From assembly GCF_000424285.1 (NCBI RefSeq), contig NZ_AUJP01000008.1, positions 124,001 to 188,000 on the forward strand: a DNA stretch of 64,000 nucleotides. Reading direction: 5' to 3'. Position 1 is the first letter of the stretch; each line of letters begins with the position of its first letter. This document shows positions 8,199 to 17,253 of this stretch, in pieces. The stretch is from Butyrivibrio sp. MB2005 (lineage in GTDB: Bacteria; Bacillota; Clostridia; Lachnospirales; Lachnospiraceae). The notes under the pieces are model-generated. The model did no database searches, was not told the origin of the DNA, and was given only the letters and a program-made list of their open reading frames with translations. The position numbers and the translations under genes are program-made.

Positions 8199-8873
8199 GT
8201 GGGTAAAAAAGACAGGACTGGGAATAGAGTGAAAAGGGATTCCCGTAGGAGATTAAGGATACCGGAATTGGGGTATTACCTCATCGTAACGGATACAGAG
8301 GGCACTGAGCGATGCTATTTTACGGGGCTTCATCAATCATTGCCTGAAAATATCAGAAAGAACATAGTGATAAAGGTTGAAGAGACCAAAACAAGAAAGC
8401 TAATAGACAGGTGCCTTGAACTGACGGCTTATGATGCTCAGTATCGATTACCCTGGATTGTTTTTGATAGAGATCAGGTGGAGACTTTTGATGACATAAT
8501 TAAAGAAGCAGAAAGTAAAGGCATCAATGTGGGTTGGTCCAACCCTTGTTTTGAAATATGGATGTACGCATATTTTGGATCTATGCCTGCAATCGATAAT
8601 TCATGGACCTGCTGCACAAAATTTGGACAACTGTATGAAACGAAAACCAATCAGGAATACTCTAAGTCCGATGAGAGCTTATACAAGAAGGTCCATGACA
8701 ATGGTGATGAGGAGAAAGCGATACAAATAGCGGAGCAGAAGTTTCAACAATGTATCAGGGATGGCAAAACTATACCGTCAGAAATGTGTCCTTGTACTAC
8801 GGTGCATAAGCTTATTGGTGAGATTAGGGATAAGACAAAAGACGTTGAAAGAGAACGTATTATGGGAGTTTGA
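8199..8873 (+). CDS. RloB-domain protein, partner of the ATPase
   Basis: A 224-residue protein with the RloB/TOPRIM-like pattern: LIVTDTEGTERCYFTGL near the start (counterpart of the usual LIVTEGEKTEPYYF), WIVFDRDQVETFDD in the middle, and the signature SNPCFEIWMYAYF near residues 116-128. RloB proteins are presumed nucleases or nucleic-acid-binding effectors acting with the upstream ATPase. GTG 8199 is chosen because TGAGGTGG sits about five bases ahead; another GTG at 8190 overlaps that site. Note that the N-terminal acidic motif reads TDTEGTE rather than TEGEKTE, so the catalytic pocket may be altered. Confidence 0.82.
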   Translation: MGKKDRTGNRVKRDSRRRLRIPELGYYLIVTDTEGTERCYFTGLHQSLPENIRKNIVIKVEETKTRKLIDRCLELTAYDAQYRLPWIVFDRDQVETFDDIIKEAESKGINVGWSNPCFEIWMYAYFGSMPAIDNSWTCCTKFGQLYETKTNQEYSKSDESLYKKVHDNGDEEKAIQIAEQKFQQCIRDGKTIPSEMCPCTTVHKLIGEIRDKTKDVERERIMGV

Positions 8874-8876
8874 TAA

Positions 8877-9329
8877 TTGGATAAGTTTATAGAAAAAATT
8901 GTTAGTGAAGAATGGGGGAAATGGAGTAGTTTTATAATATTCTTAATATTCAGTACGTTAACAGCGGTATCTATCATTTCTGCGATATGTGGTGTGTTTT
9001 CATATACAGTTACTTATAAAAATATAAGCTATTCAAAACTGACGAATACTGGAAAAAATATACTTGCAGTTGTTATTATTCTGGTTATAGCATTGAATAT
9101 TTGGCATTTTATATATGTATATAATAAGAATCATATTCGGAGAGCAAAGAAAAATCAGTCAGGTATCATGATTTATTTAGATGCACCTACAAAAAAGGTA
9201 TATGAAGATACTGTAAGGAAATTTGGAATAGAGTTTTCTAATAACGTATCCCTGTCCATAAATGTCAATTTCCGGAACTTCAATAATATCAACAGTTCCA
9301 CCAATTTGTTCAAGGATTTGTTTTTTTAG
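8877..9329 (+). pseudogene. Truncated membrane protein fused to antisense RloB sequence
   Basis: A TTG start at 8877 has GGAG nine bases upstream and lies four bases after the RloB stop. Two hydrophobic segments (about residues 18-43 and 61-81) are followed by a basic linker and a short cytoplasmic start (GIMIYLDAPTKKVYEDTVRK). From about position 9247 the frame simply runs through the complement of the minus-strand RloB gene (SLSINVNFRNFNNIN), so the last 27 or so residues are not its own. The real gene was probably a longer two-TM protein whose 3' end was lost in a deletion. Native function unknown. Confidence 0.65.
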
Positions 9330-9464
9330 ACCATTGAAGTAATAAGGCTCAGTTTTTTCACCTTCTGTAATGATAAGAAACGAGTTTGCCTTAGGCGTTT
9401 TAAAATCATGGGTACGCTTTTTTCTATCGGCCCGTCTCTTTTTAAAAATATCATCGCTTCCCAT
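9177..9464 (-). pseudogene. RloB-domain gene, truncated after the N-terminal motif
   Basis: Translation from the ATG directly abutting the ATPase stop (TGAATG) gives a classic RloB beginning: basic leader, SFLIITEGEKTEPYYFNGLK, then VDIIEVPEIDIYGQG. After about residue 73 the protein becomes sequence antisense to the plus-strand membrane gene (VIRKLYSKFPYS and onward), and the later RloB motifs (an FDKD-like acidic motif and the SNPCFE signature) are missing. About two thirds of the gene is gone. AGGTGA upstream is a suitable ribosome site. This leaves the neighbouring ATPase without an intact partner. Confidence 0.8.
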
Positions 9465-10655
9465 TCAATCACCTGCTTCCACATTATACTCAGATAATGA
9501 AGGGATTCCTCCATAAACTCCGGATAAATAGTCTTTTTCAAACGATGCATCAGAACGAATCTTGAAATCAGATAAGGCAGAAAGGCTGGAATACCCATAA
9601 TCATCTTTTTGAACAAACCAGATCTGATCTCTTCTGAAAAATTTTCGATCCAAAAGAGTTGTGTCATGTGTTGTATAAATAAGCTGGGCACTAGAATCCT
9701 TATTGTTAAATAAATCAATTACAAATTTAAGAAGTAGAGGATGCAGCTTAATATTCAACTCATCTACAATCATAATTCCATCTCGCATAATGATTGAAGA
9801 AGCAATAATAAAAATAATTATGCTTTTTAAGGTACCTTGCGATTCGTTATACAGATTTAGCTTATATTTCTTTTGATTCTTACCATTATGATATGTAAAA
9901 AACTCTATCTTTTTGTCGATTGTATCGTATGAAATATCCCTGATACCAGTATCAATAGCAGTGAGAAACCTGATGAGCTCATCTTTATTATTATCAATTA
10001 CATCTGGCAGAAATCGTTCCATAACACGGGGATTTTCATAAAAGCGAGTATCTACTATCATCATGTGAGAAATTTCAGCAAATACTTTGTGAAATACTTC
10101 TGTTTTTAGAGATAATCTGCTGAAAAAGGTTAGGGCAAGAGCTTCTTTTGAAATCTGATTCTTATATCGGTCACATTCTCTTCTGATCGAAGCCCCCATT
10201 TTAATTTCTTTAGTACTGCGTTCTAAAATTATTGATTTACGATTGCTCTCAAAATCCCGGACATAAAACCATTCACTAATAATTTCTTTATCATCAAACT
10301 CAAATCCATAGCTATATTCTGCAGAATCATCACAGAAAATAATTTGATATTCAGATGGAGAGAAATCATCATCAAAAGCAAAGGGATTATAATATTTTTC
10401 CAGAATGTTATCCTCAATCTCACCGACGGCATTCATAGAGCGCATAACTATATTTTGGAACATCTGTATACCATAGTAGAGGTTTGATTTTCCACTTGCG
10501 TTTGCACCATAGATTGCTGCTACTCGTAAGAACTTTTCTTTTGTTCCTTGGATTAGATTGTACTGATGTTCTTTATATGCTGGTATGGATGTCATATCAA
10601 GAGTGATTTCATCTTTAAAAGACAAAACATTCTTCATAGAAAACTGAACTAGCAC
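9465..10655 (-). CDS. AAA/ABC-type ATPase, second AbiL-like copy
   Basis: A 396-residue paralogue of the plus-strand ATPase at 6932. The Walker A is IYGANASGKSN (about 49-59), the Walker B is IMIVDELNIKLHP, and the H-loop is IYTTHDT. The beginning MLVQFSMKNVLSFKDEITLDM aligns directly with that of its paralogue. The start is a GTG at 10655 with AGGAGG eight bases ahead; a nearer ATG is out of frame and stops after three codons. The ATPase itself is intact but its RloB partner is truncated, so the second system is probably inactive unless it can use the RloB encoded at 8199. Confidence 0.85.
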   Translation of the reverse strand: MLVQFSMKNVLSFKDEITLDMTSIPAYKEHQYNLIQGTKEKFLRVAAIYGANASGKSNLYYGIQMFQNIVMRSMNAVGEIEDNILEKYYNPFAFDDDFSPSEYQIIFCDDSAEYSYGFEFDDKEIISEWFYVRDFESNRKSIILERSTKEIKMGASIRRECDRYKNQISKEALALTFFSRLSLKTEVFHKVFAEISHMMIVDTRFYENPRVMERFLPDVIDNNKDELIRFLTAIDTGIRDISYDTIDKKIEFFTYHNGKNQKKYKLNLYNESQGTLKSIIIFIIASSIIMRDGIMIVDELNIKLHPLLLKFVIDLFNNKDSSAQLIYTTHDTTLLDRKFFRRDQIWFVQKDDYGYSSLSALSDFKIRSDASFEKDYLSGVYGGIPSLSEYNVEAGD

Positions 10656-10861
10656 GGCATGAACCTCCTATTATTCCTATTCTGATAATAAAATAACATT
10701 TTATGCATGCTACGTCAATAAAATTACGGAAAATTCACAAAAATATTGGCATAAGCAACATGTAGTAAAAACACAATATCTTGTGCAAAACCTAAAAGCT
10801 GCATAGGGATAATGAATATATGAATTTGTGATATGATAATTGTGGAGAGGAGGCGTGATAA

Positions 10862-11611
10862 ATGAGAAAAACATTAAAATACTCAGTATTAAGATATTCT
10901 CCTGCTAAGATTTCAGGGGAGTTTATTAATCTAGGAATCCTATTTTCTGAGGAGTCTGTGAATTTTCACGCGTTCTATTATTCAAAAAATATTGCTAGAA
11001 TTGCAAAATTCGATGATATGCTTGACCCCAAGGTTTTAAGGGAGTTTTTGTCTGGAATCATGCAAGATATTGAGGGTTTTTCTACGGAATATTTTTTTGA
11101 TATAGACTATTACGTAAAATTTTATATAAATGATTATGAGTTTGAAAAACCTAAAATAATTGAGTATGACGATTTAGATGAGATTGTTGACGCTTTAAAA
11201 AAGACATATTTTAGATTTGATTATCCAAAAAATGAGCGGCCGACAAAATTTGAAGATCAAAGAATACTTGCCGATCTTATCATGGCTTCAGGCACCGATT
11301 TTAGTCGAAATAAAGCAGTTCAAGGAAAGTATAGTGAAAGTATTCATTACGATCTCGTTACAGCTGATTATTATGTCAAATTGTTTGATTTTGATGGAAA
11401 AGATTTAAAACGTTGCATAAATACTGCTAAGACATGGGCTTGGAACAGTAACTATGATGACGGTAAGAAGGTGTATATTTTCTATAGGTATAGTCAGAAA
11501 AAGCCTGAGGATAGTAAGGAATTCAAGATTATTTCTGATATTTTTAATGATTCACGGGCTGATTTCTTTAGTATAGAAGAAAGCGCAGATGTGCTACAGG
11601 GAGCAGGATAA
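10862..11611 (+). CDS. DUF3037 family protein
   Basis: A 249-residue soluble protein whose N-terminus (YSVLRYSPAKISGEFINLGILF) matches the DUF3037 family pattern of a YSxxRYxP motif followed by GEFxNxGV. The remainder is acidic and rich in aromatic residues with no membrane segment. Family function is not established; members are often found in mobile or defence-associated neighbourhoods. GAGGAGGCG sits just upstream of the ATG. It stands alone between the divergent ATPase copy and a strong hairpin, so it is probably a monocistronic accessory gene. Confidence 0.75.
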   Translation: MRKTLKYSVLRYSPAKISGEFINLGILFSEESVNFHAFYYSKNIARIAKFDDMLDPKVLREFLSGIMQDIEGFSTEYFFDIDYYVKFYINDYEFEKPKIIEYDDLDEIVDALKKTYFRFDYPKNERPTKFEDQRILADLIMASGTDFSRNKAVQGKYSESIHYDLVTADYYVKLFDFDGKDLKRCINTAKTWAWNSNYDDGKKVYIFYRYSQKKPEDSKEFKIISDIFNDSRADFFSIEESADVLQGAG

Positions 11612-11640
11612 ATAAAACTGAATTAGTAAATAGCTTAATA

Positions 11641-11668
11641 TATGGCATGGTATTCGTACCATGCCATA
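11641..11668 (+). terminator. Perfect 12-bp stem with TTCG tetraloop
   Basis: TATGGCATGGTA at 11641-11652 pairs perfectly with its complement at 11657-11668 around a TTCG loop, a very stable RNA tetraloop. It lies 30 bases after the DUF3037 stop codon. A clean T-run does not follow, so termination may be only partial, or the hairpin may protect the 3' end. Confidence 0.6.
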
Positions 11669-11829
11669 ATAATTTGAAATTGAGAGAATAATATAGATCA
11701 ATAAAAAGTGTTTGTGTTCTCTTGTCTAACAGTATTCCATAGCGGCCATCTCGGGTTCCATAAAACATTGATTTCTGTCTAAAAAAGTCCTTGACTTTTG
11801 ACCCAGTATAATCAACCCGCTGATTATCA

Positions 11830-11912
11830 TTTGAAAAATGACAATTACAACACATTTTTACCTTTGAATTTTGACAATTCGAGGCTACTTTATCCTTTGA
11901 AAAATGACAATT
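11830..11912 (+). repeat. Three direct repeats at exact 33-bp spacing
   Basis: TTTGAAAAATGACAATT occurs at 11830-11846 and again, identical, at 11896-11912. A third copy with three central changes (TTTGAATTTTGACAATT) lies at 11863-11879. The starts are exactly 33 bases apart, about three helical turns. The last copy overlaps the -35 region of the downstream promoter. A TTTGA at 11797, again 33 bases away, may be a decayed fourth unit. This looks like a cooperative regulator-binding array. Confidence 0.75.
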
Positions 11913-11925
11913 GTCGTTGTACAAT
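11897..11925 (+). promoter_or_regulatory. Promoter of the DUF4143-type ATPase gene
   Basis: TTGAAA at 11897-11902 and TACAAT at 11920-11925 are 17 bases apart. The -35 box lies inside the third 33-bp-spaced repeat, so a protein bound there would block polymerase. Initiation near 11932 leaves room only for AGGAGG at 11935-11940 before ATG 11946. Confidence 0.6.
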
Positions 11926-11945
11926 GGTATAAACAGGAGGCTTTT

Positions 11946-13349
11946 ATGTTAAAGAGAGATATTTGGGGAAAGCTTAACGATTGGAACAATCGAAATCATC
12001 ACCCCCTAGTAATAAAAGGCTTAAGACAGATTGGAAAAACATATATTGTGAAAGAATTTGGCAAGGAATTCTTTGAAAGCTGCGTATACATTGATCTTAG
12101 AGCAAATAAGACAGTGCACGGTGCTTTTGAAGGAGATTTTGACGTAGACAAAATGGTTATGTCCATTTCAGCTGTAATTACAAATGCCAAATTTATCCCA
12201 CACAAAACACTTATCATTCTTGATGAGATTCAGGATTGCCCCAATGCCAGGAGTTCCCTTAAGTATTGGGATATTGATGGCCGCTATGATGTTATTGCTA
12301 CCGGAAGTTTTCTGGGCGTGAAAGGATTCCGCGAACCATATACAAGGGGCATACCTGTTGGCTATGAAGAGCAGCTGACAATGTACCCACTTTCGTTTCG
12401 CGAATTCTTAAAAAATACAGGAATAGATGAAAAAGTACTTGATTATGTTAGGGAATCTATTCATGATAAGAAAACAATAGATAAACCCATACATGAAAGT
12501 ATGCGCGCTCTGTATCTGCAGTATCTTATAGTAGGTGGTATGCCTGAGGCAGTAAATACATTTTTTGAAGCTCATGACCTCAATGCTGTGAGAAATGTGC
12601 AAAAATCTATACTAAAGTCGATAAGGGATGATTTTGGACGGTATAAAGACGCTGATGGAAATGACAAGACAAACGAAGTACTTAAACTTAGGGCAGAGGC
12701 ATGCCTGGATTCAATGCCATCACAGCTTTCAAAAGAATATAAGAAATTTCAGTACAGTCTTGTAAATGCTAAAGGACATTCACCGGAAAAGGCTGATGGT
12801 TTGCAATACCTGATAGATGTGGGTCTTATTGTCCGTTCATTTAACACAAGAGAGATATCATTCCCTCTCGAGGGAGCAAAAATACCAACTGAGTTCAAAG
12901 CCTTCTATTGTGATACAGGGCTACTCATATCGCAGCTTGGCGACGATATTCCTGCAAAAATTCTTTCAGGAGATTTAAGTGCTTACAAAGGAGCCATAGC
13001 AGAAAATATGGTTGCATCTGCATTTGCTACTAACGACATGAAATTATATTACTTCCATGCGCCTAGTGGATCTCCGGAACTTGACTTTCTGTTTGAAGAT
13101 AAGGGCGAAACGGTGATAGTCGAATGCAAGGCTACCAATAATAGAGCAACAAGCATGAAATATGTGATCCGTAATCAGAAAAAATACGGAATTCACCTGG
13201 CAATAAAGCTTGCTGACACCAACGTAGGCGAAGGTGATGGCTTTATCACATATCCGCTTTATGCTATTGGGTTCATGGAACCAATTGTGCCAAATGCTAT
13301 CATTGAACCTGTGGATATTAAGCAGCTAAAGGTCCCTGATAACAATTAA
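11946..13349 (+). CDS. AAA_14/DUF4143 family ATPase
   Basis: A 467-residue predicted ATPase of the COG1373 type. The P-loop is LVIKGLRQIGKTYIVKEF (about 21-38), the Walker B is LIILDEIQDC (about 90-99), and a sensor-like ATGSFLG follows. The C-terminal half is the DUF4143 region, with FYCDTGLLISQLG and a nuclease-like SPELDFLF...VIVECKAT segment reminiscent of a restriction-endonuclease fold. The start at 11946 has AGGAGG five bases ahead; an upstream ATG at 11904 lies inside the promoter repeat and is rejected. The family role is unknown; members are widespread, horizontally moved single genes. Confidence 0.85.
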   Translation: MLKRDIWGKLNDWNNRNHHPLVIKGLRQIGKTYIVKEFGKEFFESCVYIDLRANKTVHGAFEGDFDVDKMVMSISAVITNAKFIPHKTLIILDEIQDCPNARSSLKYWDIDGRYDVIATGSFLGVKGFREPYTRGIPVGYEEQLTMYPLSFREFLKNTGIDEKVLDYVRESIHDKKTIDKPIHESMRALYLQYLIVGGMPEAVNTFFEAHDLNAVRNVQKSILKSIRDDFGRYKDADGNDKTNEVLKLRAEACLDSMPSQLSKEYKKFQYSLVNAKGHSPEKADGLQYLIDVGLIVRSFNTREISFPLEGAKIPTEFKAFYCDTGLLISQLGDDIPAKILSGDLSAYKGAIAENMVASAFATNDMKLYYFHAPSGSPELDFLFEDKGETVIVECKATNNRATSMKYVIRNQKKYGIHLAIKLADTNVGEGDGFITYPLYAIGFMEPIVPNAIIEPVDIKQLKVPDNN

Positions 13350-13397
13350 AATAACACCAAACCAAATAGTATAGTAATTACGAAGAGGGATACATTT

Positions 13398-14531
13398 TTG
13401 GGAGAAGATAATCAATTAAAAATAAGAAATCCAATTTTAAAAACTGACAGTGTGATAAAAAGTGATGTAAATGCTAATACCGATAATTTTAATTATGGCA
13501 TCGCTGTTTTAAGAATTTGGATGTGTTTTGAAGTAGTTCTTTATCATTTTAAAAGTTGGAATGGAGCATCGATTCAAGACTTGGCATGGCCCTTTCGAAT
13601 GCTAATGAGATATGGTAAAATTGCTGTTCCGGTCTTTATGCTCACATCATTTATCTTTACTGACATGTCGAAATTATCGATGGATAATAAAAAGATCAAA
13701 AAGAGATTTCTTCGGTTACTGGTACCGCATTTCTTTTGGGCTTTTTCGTATTATCTGATATATAAATTGCTGGACATATGGAAAGGATTAAGTCTAGAAA
13801 AAGGAATTAGCGATTTGCTATGGCAATTGGCACTCGGACATAGTTTAAATCAGACAGAGTGGTTCCAGATAGACTTGATTATATTAACAATTGTTTTTAT
13901 TGTGCTTTTTAAGATATTCAAGAAACATGCGATATTCGTCACCTGGTTAATGGGTTATCTTGCGTTATACCTTCAGTATTCAGGCAAAAACGGAGCCCTT
14001 TTTGACAATGTAGTTTGGAAAGAGGGATTCAACGCGGGTTATGTAACATATCCTATAGGAAGAATAATGGAAATGCTACCTTTCGCTGTTATTGGAATTT
14101 TAATCTGTCATTATGAAATTTTGGATAAGATAAAAAAGCATAGGTGTGCAGTAATAGTTATTTCTATACTTAGTTTGTGTTTTTTATTTAATATGGATGT
14201 ATTTTCAAGTGTAGAACGGCAATACGACTATTCAGGATGTTATTATATTTTAGCGGGCACAATATCGGTTATTCTTTTCTGTTTGGTACCGTTAGAGGTA
14301 TTGCCTACATTTATTAAGAAGATTATCATGTTCTTTTCCCAATTTTCTTTGTCTGTATACTTCGGACAAAGACTGATAGCCACACTGATTTATAATACAT
14401 GTCTTAACGCTTGGTTTAAAATGCGTCCGGGTTCGATTCATGATTGTATTATTATTTATATTTGCTGTGTTATTATAGCTTGGTGTATAAGCCTGATTCC
14501 TTCAAAATACATCAGAATGGCAGTAAAGTGA
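13398..14531 (+). CDS. Acyltransferase 3 family membrane protein
   Basis: A 377-residue multi-pass protein beginning, after a 30-residue polar leader, with the family's first helix and catalytic His (NYGIAVLRIWMCFEVVLYHF). About ten hydrophobic segments follow. This family O-acetylates (or otherwise acylates) surface sugars using cytoplasmic acyl-CoA. The TTG start at 13398 is supported by GAGGGA seven bases upstream; there is no better ATG. It opens the first polysaccharide cluster, 70 bases before a flippase gene, so it probably decorates that glycan. Confidence 0.8.
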   Translation: MGEDNQLKIRNPILKTDSVIKSDVNANTDNFNYGIAVLRIWMCFEVVLYHFKSWNGASIQDLAWPFRMLMRYGKIAVPVFMLTSFIFTDMSKLSMDNKKIKKRFLRLLVPHFFWAFSYYLIYKLLDIWKGLSLEKGISDLLWQLALGHSLNQTEWFQIDLIILTIVFIVLFKIFKKHAIFVTWLMGYLALYLQYSGKNGALFDNVVWKEGFNAGYVTYPIGRIMEMLPFAVIGILICHYEILDKIKKHRCAVIVISILSLCFLFNMDVFSSVERQYDYSGCYYILAGTISVILFCLVPLEVLPTFIKKIIMFFSQFSLSVYFGQRLIATLIYNTCLNAWFKMRPGSIHDCIIIYICCVIIAWCISLIPSKYIRMAVK

Positions 14532-14599
14532 TTTTGGAACTCTGCCAAGTGTAATGTTTGTTTTGGGGAATTAATCATTATCTTTTAAAGGTATAAATA

Positions 14600-16144
14600 A
14601 TGTTTAATAATAATAGCAGAACCCGAAATGCTGTTAATGCATCTTTCTGGGGGATGACTTGTAATGTAGTAAATAGTTTATTGGGATTTGGATATAGAAC
14701 TATATTCATCTATGTATTGTCATCAAATTATTTGGGGATAAATGGGCTATTTACAGATATATTACAGATACTATCTTTTGCGGAACTAGGGATAGGTAAT
14801 GCTATAGCATTTCGATTATATAAGCCAATTAGTCAGAAAAATATCCAAGAAGTTGGCGAAATCATGTATTTTTTTAAGAGGGTATATCATTTTATTGCCT
14901 TAATAATACTGATGTTAGGATTATCTATCCTTCCTTTTCTTTCATATTTCATTAAGGATACTGGTGAAATCCCGGGAGATGTCAATTTAACAATAGTTTA
15001 TTTACTGTTTCTATTTCAAACAGTATCATCATATTTTTTTTCTTATAAACAGATATTATTGAATGCTGATCAGAAGCAGTATATTAATTCGCTGGTGAAT
15101 TCAGCAATTTCTTTGATAGTATATATTTTTAAAATAATAGTTCTCTTAACAACAAAGAAATATGTTCTTGTATTGGTAGCCGGCATTATCTTTACAGTAA
15201 TATCTAATTATATATTTAGCGAATGGGTACGTAACAGATATAGGGAAGTATTTGAAGTTGATAATAATGTTAATGTTTCCGTAAAAAGTCAGATTTTCAA
15301 TGATACAAAGGCGATTTTTTGCCATAAGATAGGCGGAACAGTCTTAAATAGTACAGATAATATAGTAATCTCAAAGTTTGTGGGACTTGTTTCTACAGGT
15401 ATATATTCTAACTACAGTTTACTGTTTTACAGTGTCACTTCTTTATTGAATCAGCTACTGGGCAGCTTCGTTTCAACCTTGGGGAATGCTCATATTGAAC
15501 AAACACGGGAACAGAGATATACAACCTATAAAAGGCTGTTATTTGCTAATTTATGGATAACGAGTGTGTGTACCGTCTGTCTGTTTACACTTATCAATGA
15601 TTTTATTCTTAATTGGGTCGGGTCAACAATGTTATTATCATTAATGACAGTGGCAGCATTAAGTATGCAGTTTTTTGTTGAGACATCACGGATTATATCC
15701 ACTGCTTATACGAATGGATGCGGTTTGTTTGTAAAAGATAAAATGCGCCCTTTGATCGAAGCATCAATAAATCTGGGGGTATCAGTTATTCTGGTCAAGG
15801 AGATGGGGATTGCCGGTGTGTTTTGGGGAACGGTTATCAGTCATCTATGTACAGTATCATGGCGTGAACCTTATTTGTTATATAAATATGAATTTATGAA
15901 AAGCGTTGTTGGATATTGGATTCATTACTTTATAGCATTGATAGTGACAGGGCTGATATGCTATGGATATAGTGTTTTTTTTGAAATGGCAGGAATAGAA
16001 GTAAAGAACTTAGGATTATGGTTTATTAAAGCGGTGTGTGTTTTTTGTTTGACTAACATATTTTATGTATTGATGTTTCGCAAAAATGGCAATTATCTGT
16101 TCTATAAAGAACTGATAATGAAAAGACTGCGACATGATCATTAA
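14600..16144 (+). CDS. Wzx-like polysaccharide flippase
   Basis: A 514-residue membrane protein with 12-14 predicted helices, fitting the oligosaccharide flippase / MATE-like superfamily that turns lipid-linked repeat units across the membrane. The N-terminal region (RTRNAVNASFWGMTC, then LGINGLFTDILQILSFAELGIGNAI) is typical of the family. A second flippase at 47424 shares this layout (GLGSLFSSLLGILSFAELGMG), indicating two paralogous export routes in one locus. A poor ribosome site (AAAGGT) precedes the ATG. The gene is followed by four glycosyltransferases. Confidence 0.88.
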   Translation: MFNNNSRTRNAVNASFWGMTCNVVNSLLGFGYRTIFIYVLSSNYLGINGLFTDILQILSFAELGIGNAIAFRLYKPISQKNIQEVGEIMYFFKRVYHFIALIILMLGLSILPFLSYFIKDTGEIPGDVNLTIVYLLFLFQTVSSYFFSYKQILLNADQKQYINSLVNSAISLIVYIFKIIVLLTTKKYVLVLVAGIIFTVISNYIFSEWVRNRYREVFEVDNNVNVSVKSQIFNDTKAIFCHKIGGTVLNSTDNIVISKFVGLVSTGIYSNYSLLFYSVTSLLNQLLGSFVSTLGNAHIEQTREQRYTTYKRLLFANLWITSVCTVCLFTLINDFILNWVGSTMLLSLMTVAALSMQFFVETSRIISTAYTNGCGLFVKDKMRPLIEASINLGVSVILVKEMGIAGVFWGTVISHLCTVSWREPYLLYKYEFMKSVVGYWIHYFIALIVTGLICYGYSVFFEMAGIEVKNLGLWFIKAVCVFCLTNIFYVLMFRKNGNYLFYKELIMKRLRHDH

Positions 16145-16185
16145 ATCACAAAGATGGTTGTGAAAGTATGTGACGGTGAAAAGAT

Positions 16186-17253
16186 ATGAAGATTCTTTAT
16201 TATTCAATTGAACATGATGATCTGGATCATGGTGGAAGCGTAATCCGGAAAAGAAATCTGGCACTCTTGCAGAAATTGGCGGGAGAGGAAGATGTTTACT
16301 TTTATGTATGTCAAAATCAGAAAACCTTGCTTTCTAAAGGAATCAAGTATCTACAGGCCCTGACAGGATGTGAGATTGGAATTGATAAAGAATTGATACG
16401 AAAGATTAAAGAATATGATTATGTTTTTATGGATGGAACTACTTTAGCAGACTTTAGCATCCGCATGCTTCAGATGGGCAGGGTGATCAGTTTTTTTCAT
16501 AATGTGGAATATGATTATTGGTGCCAATTACTTGCATCGCAACAGAACATTATTAAAAAGGTGGAGCGGTGGCTTTATAAGCAAGCAATTTTTGTATATG
16601 AAAGAAGGATTACACGATATTCGGATACGTTAATTACACTGAATAAAAGAGATTCTGACAGACTAAAAAAACTTTACGGTCGAGAAAGCGACTTGCTGCT
16701 TCCCACTTCCATGGAAGATGCGTATAGGGAGAACACGCTTCCGGCCGAAGACAAAGAGCCCTATCTTCTGTTTATAGGCAGCGACTTTTTTGGTAATACG
16801 GAAGGCTTGTTCAGGTTTTGCGAAAACTGCATGCCTAAGATCAATGCTTCTCTGATTGCGGCAGGCCTGAATATGGAAAAACATGAGGAACGGTTTGGGT
16901 CAGATAAAATCCATTTCTATGGTTATGTCGATGACCTTACTGAACTGTACCAAAATGCTGCGGCAGTTGTAATGCCTATTATCAGTGGTTCCGGTATGAA
17001 GACAAAGACCTGCGAAGCGATGATGTATGGAAAAGTCATTTTTGGGACACAGGAAAGCTTTGAGGGATACCTCCTTTCTGAGGACTGCATCTTATGTGAA
17101 GACGATTCGGCGTTTATTGATAAAATTAACGCTTATCTTGAAAGCGGGATACGTAAATTCAGTCCCGCGAATAGGAATGTTTATTTACAAAACTATGAAA
17201 GTAACATTATGGCGGAACGGTTTGTAAAGTATTTTACCGGAGAAAGAGAATGA
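16186..17253 (+). CDS. Glycosyltransferase, GT4-like
   Basis: A 355-residue GT-B fold enzyme. The N-terminal strand MKILYYSIEHDDLDHGGSV contains the acceptor-side glycine-rich loop, and the C-terminal domain shows LLFIGSDFFGNTEGLFRF, then HFYGYVDDLTELYQNAAAVV and PIISGSGMKTKTCEAMMYGK, the donor-binding segment of retaining GT4 enzymes. The usual E-x7-E appears as GSGMKTKTCEAMMYG. Sugar specificity cannot be read. It overlaps the next gene by four bases (ATGA), so the two are translationally coupled. Confidence 0.85.
   Translation: MKILYYSIEHDDLDHGGSVIRKRNLALLQKLAGEEDVYFYVCQNQKTLLSKGIKYLQALTGCEIGIDKELIRKIKEYDYVFMDGTTLADFSIRMLQMGRVISFFHNVEYDYWCQLLASQQNIIKKVERWLYKQAIFVYERRITRYSDTLITLNKRDSDRLKKLYGRESDLLLPTSMEDAYRENTLPAEDKEPYLLFIGSDFFGNTEGLFRFCENCMPKINASLIAAGLNMEKHEERFGSDKIHFYGYVDDLTELYQNAAAVVMPIISGSGMKTKTCEAMMYGKVIFGTQESFEGYLLSEDCILCEDDSAFIDKINAYLESGIRKFSPANRNVYLQNYESNIMAERFVKYFTGERE

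Noticed and set aside
11830..11912. CRISPR-like repeats
   Set aside because: Only three 17-base units are present, with 16-base gaps, and they lie on a promoter.
11904..11945. Upstream ATG start for the DUF4143 ATPase
   Set aside because: It would place the start inside the third promoter repeat, ahead of the predicted transcription start and the AGGAGG site.
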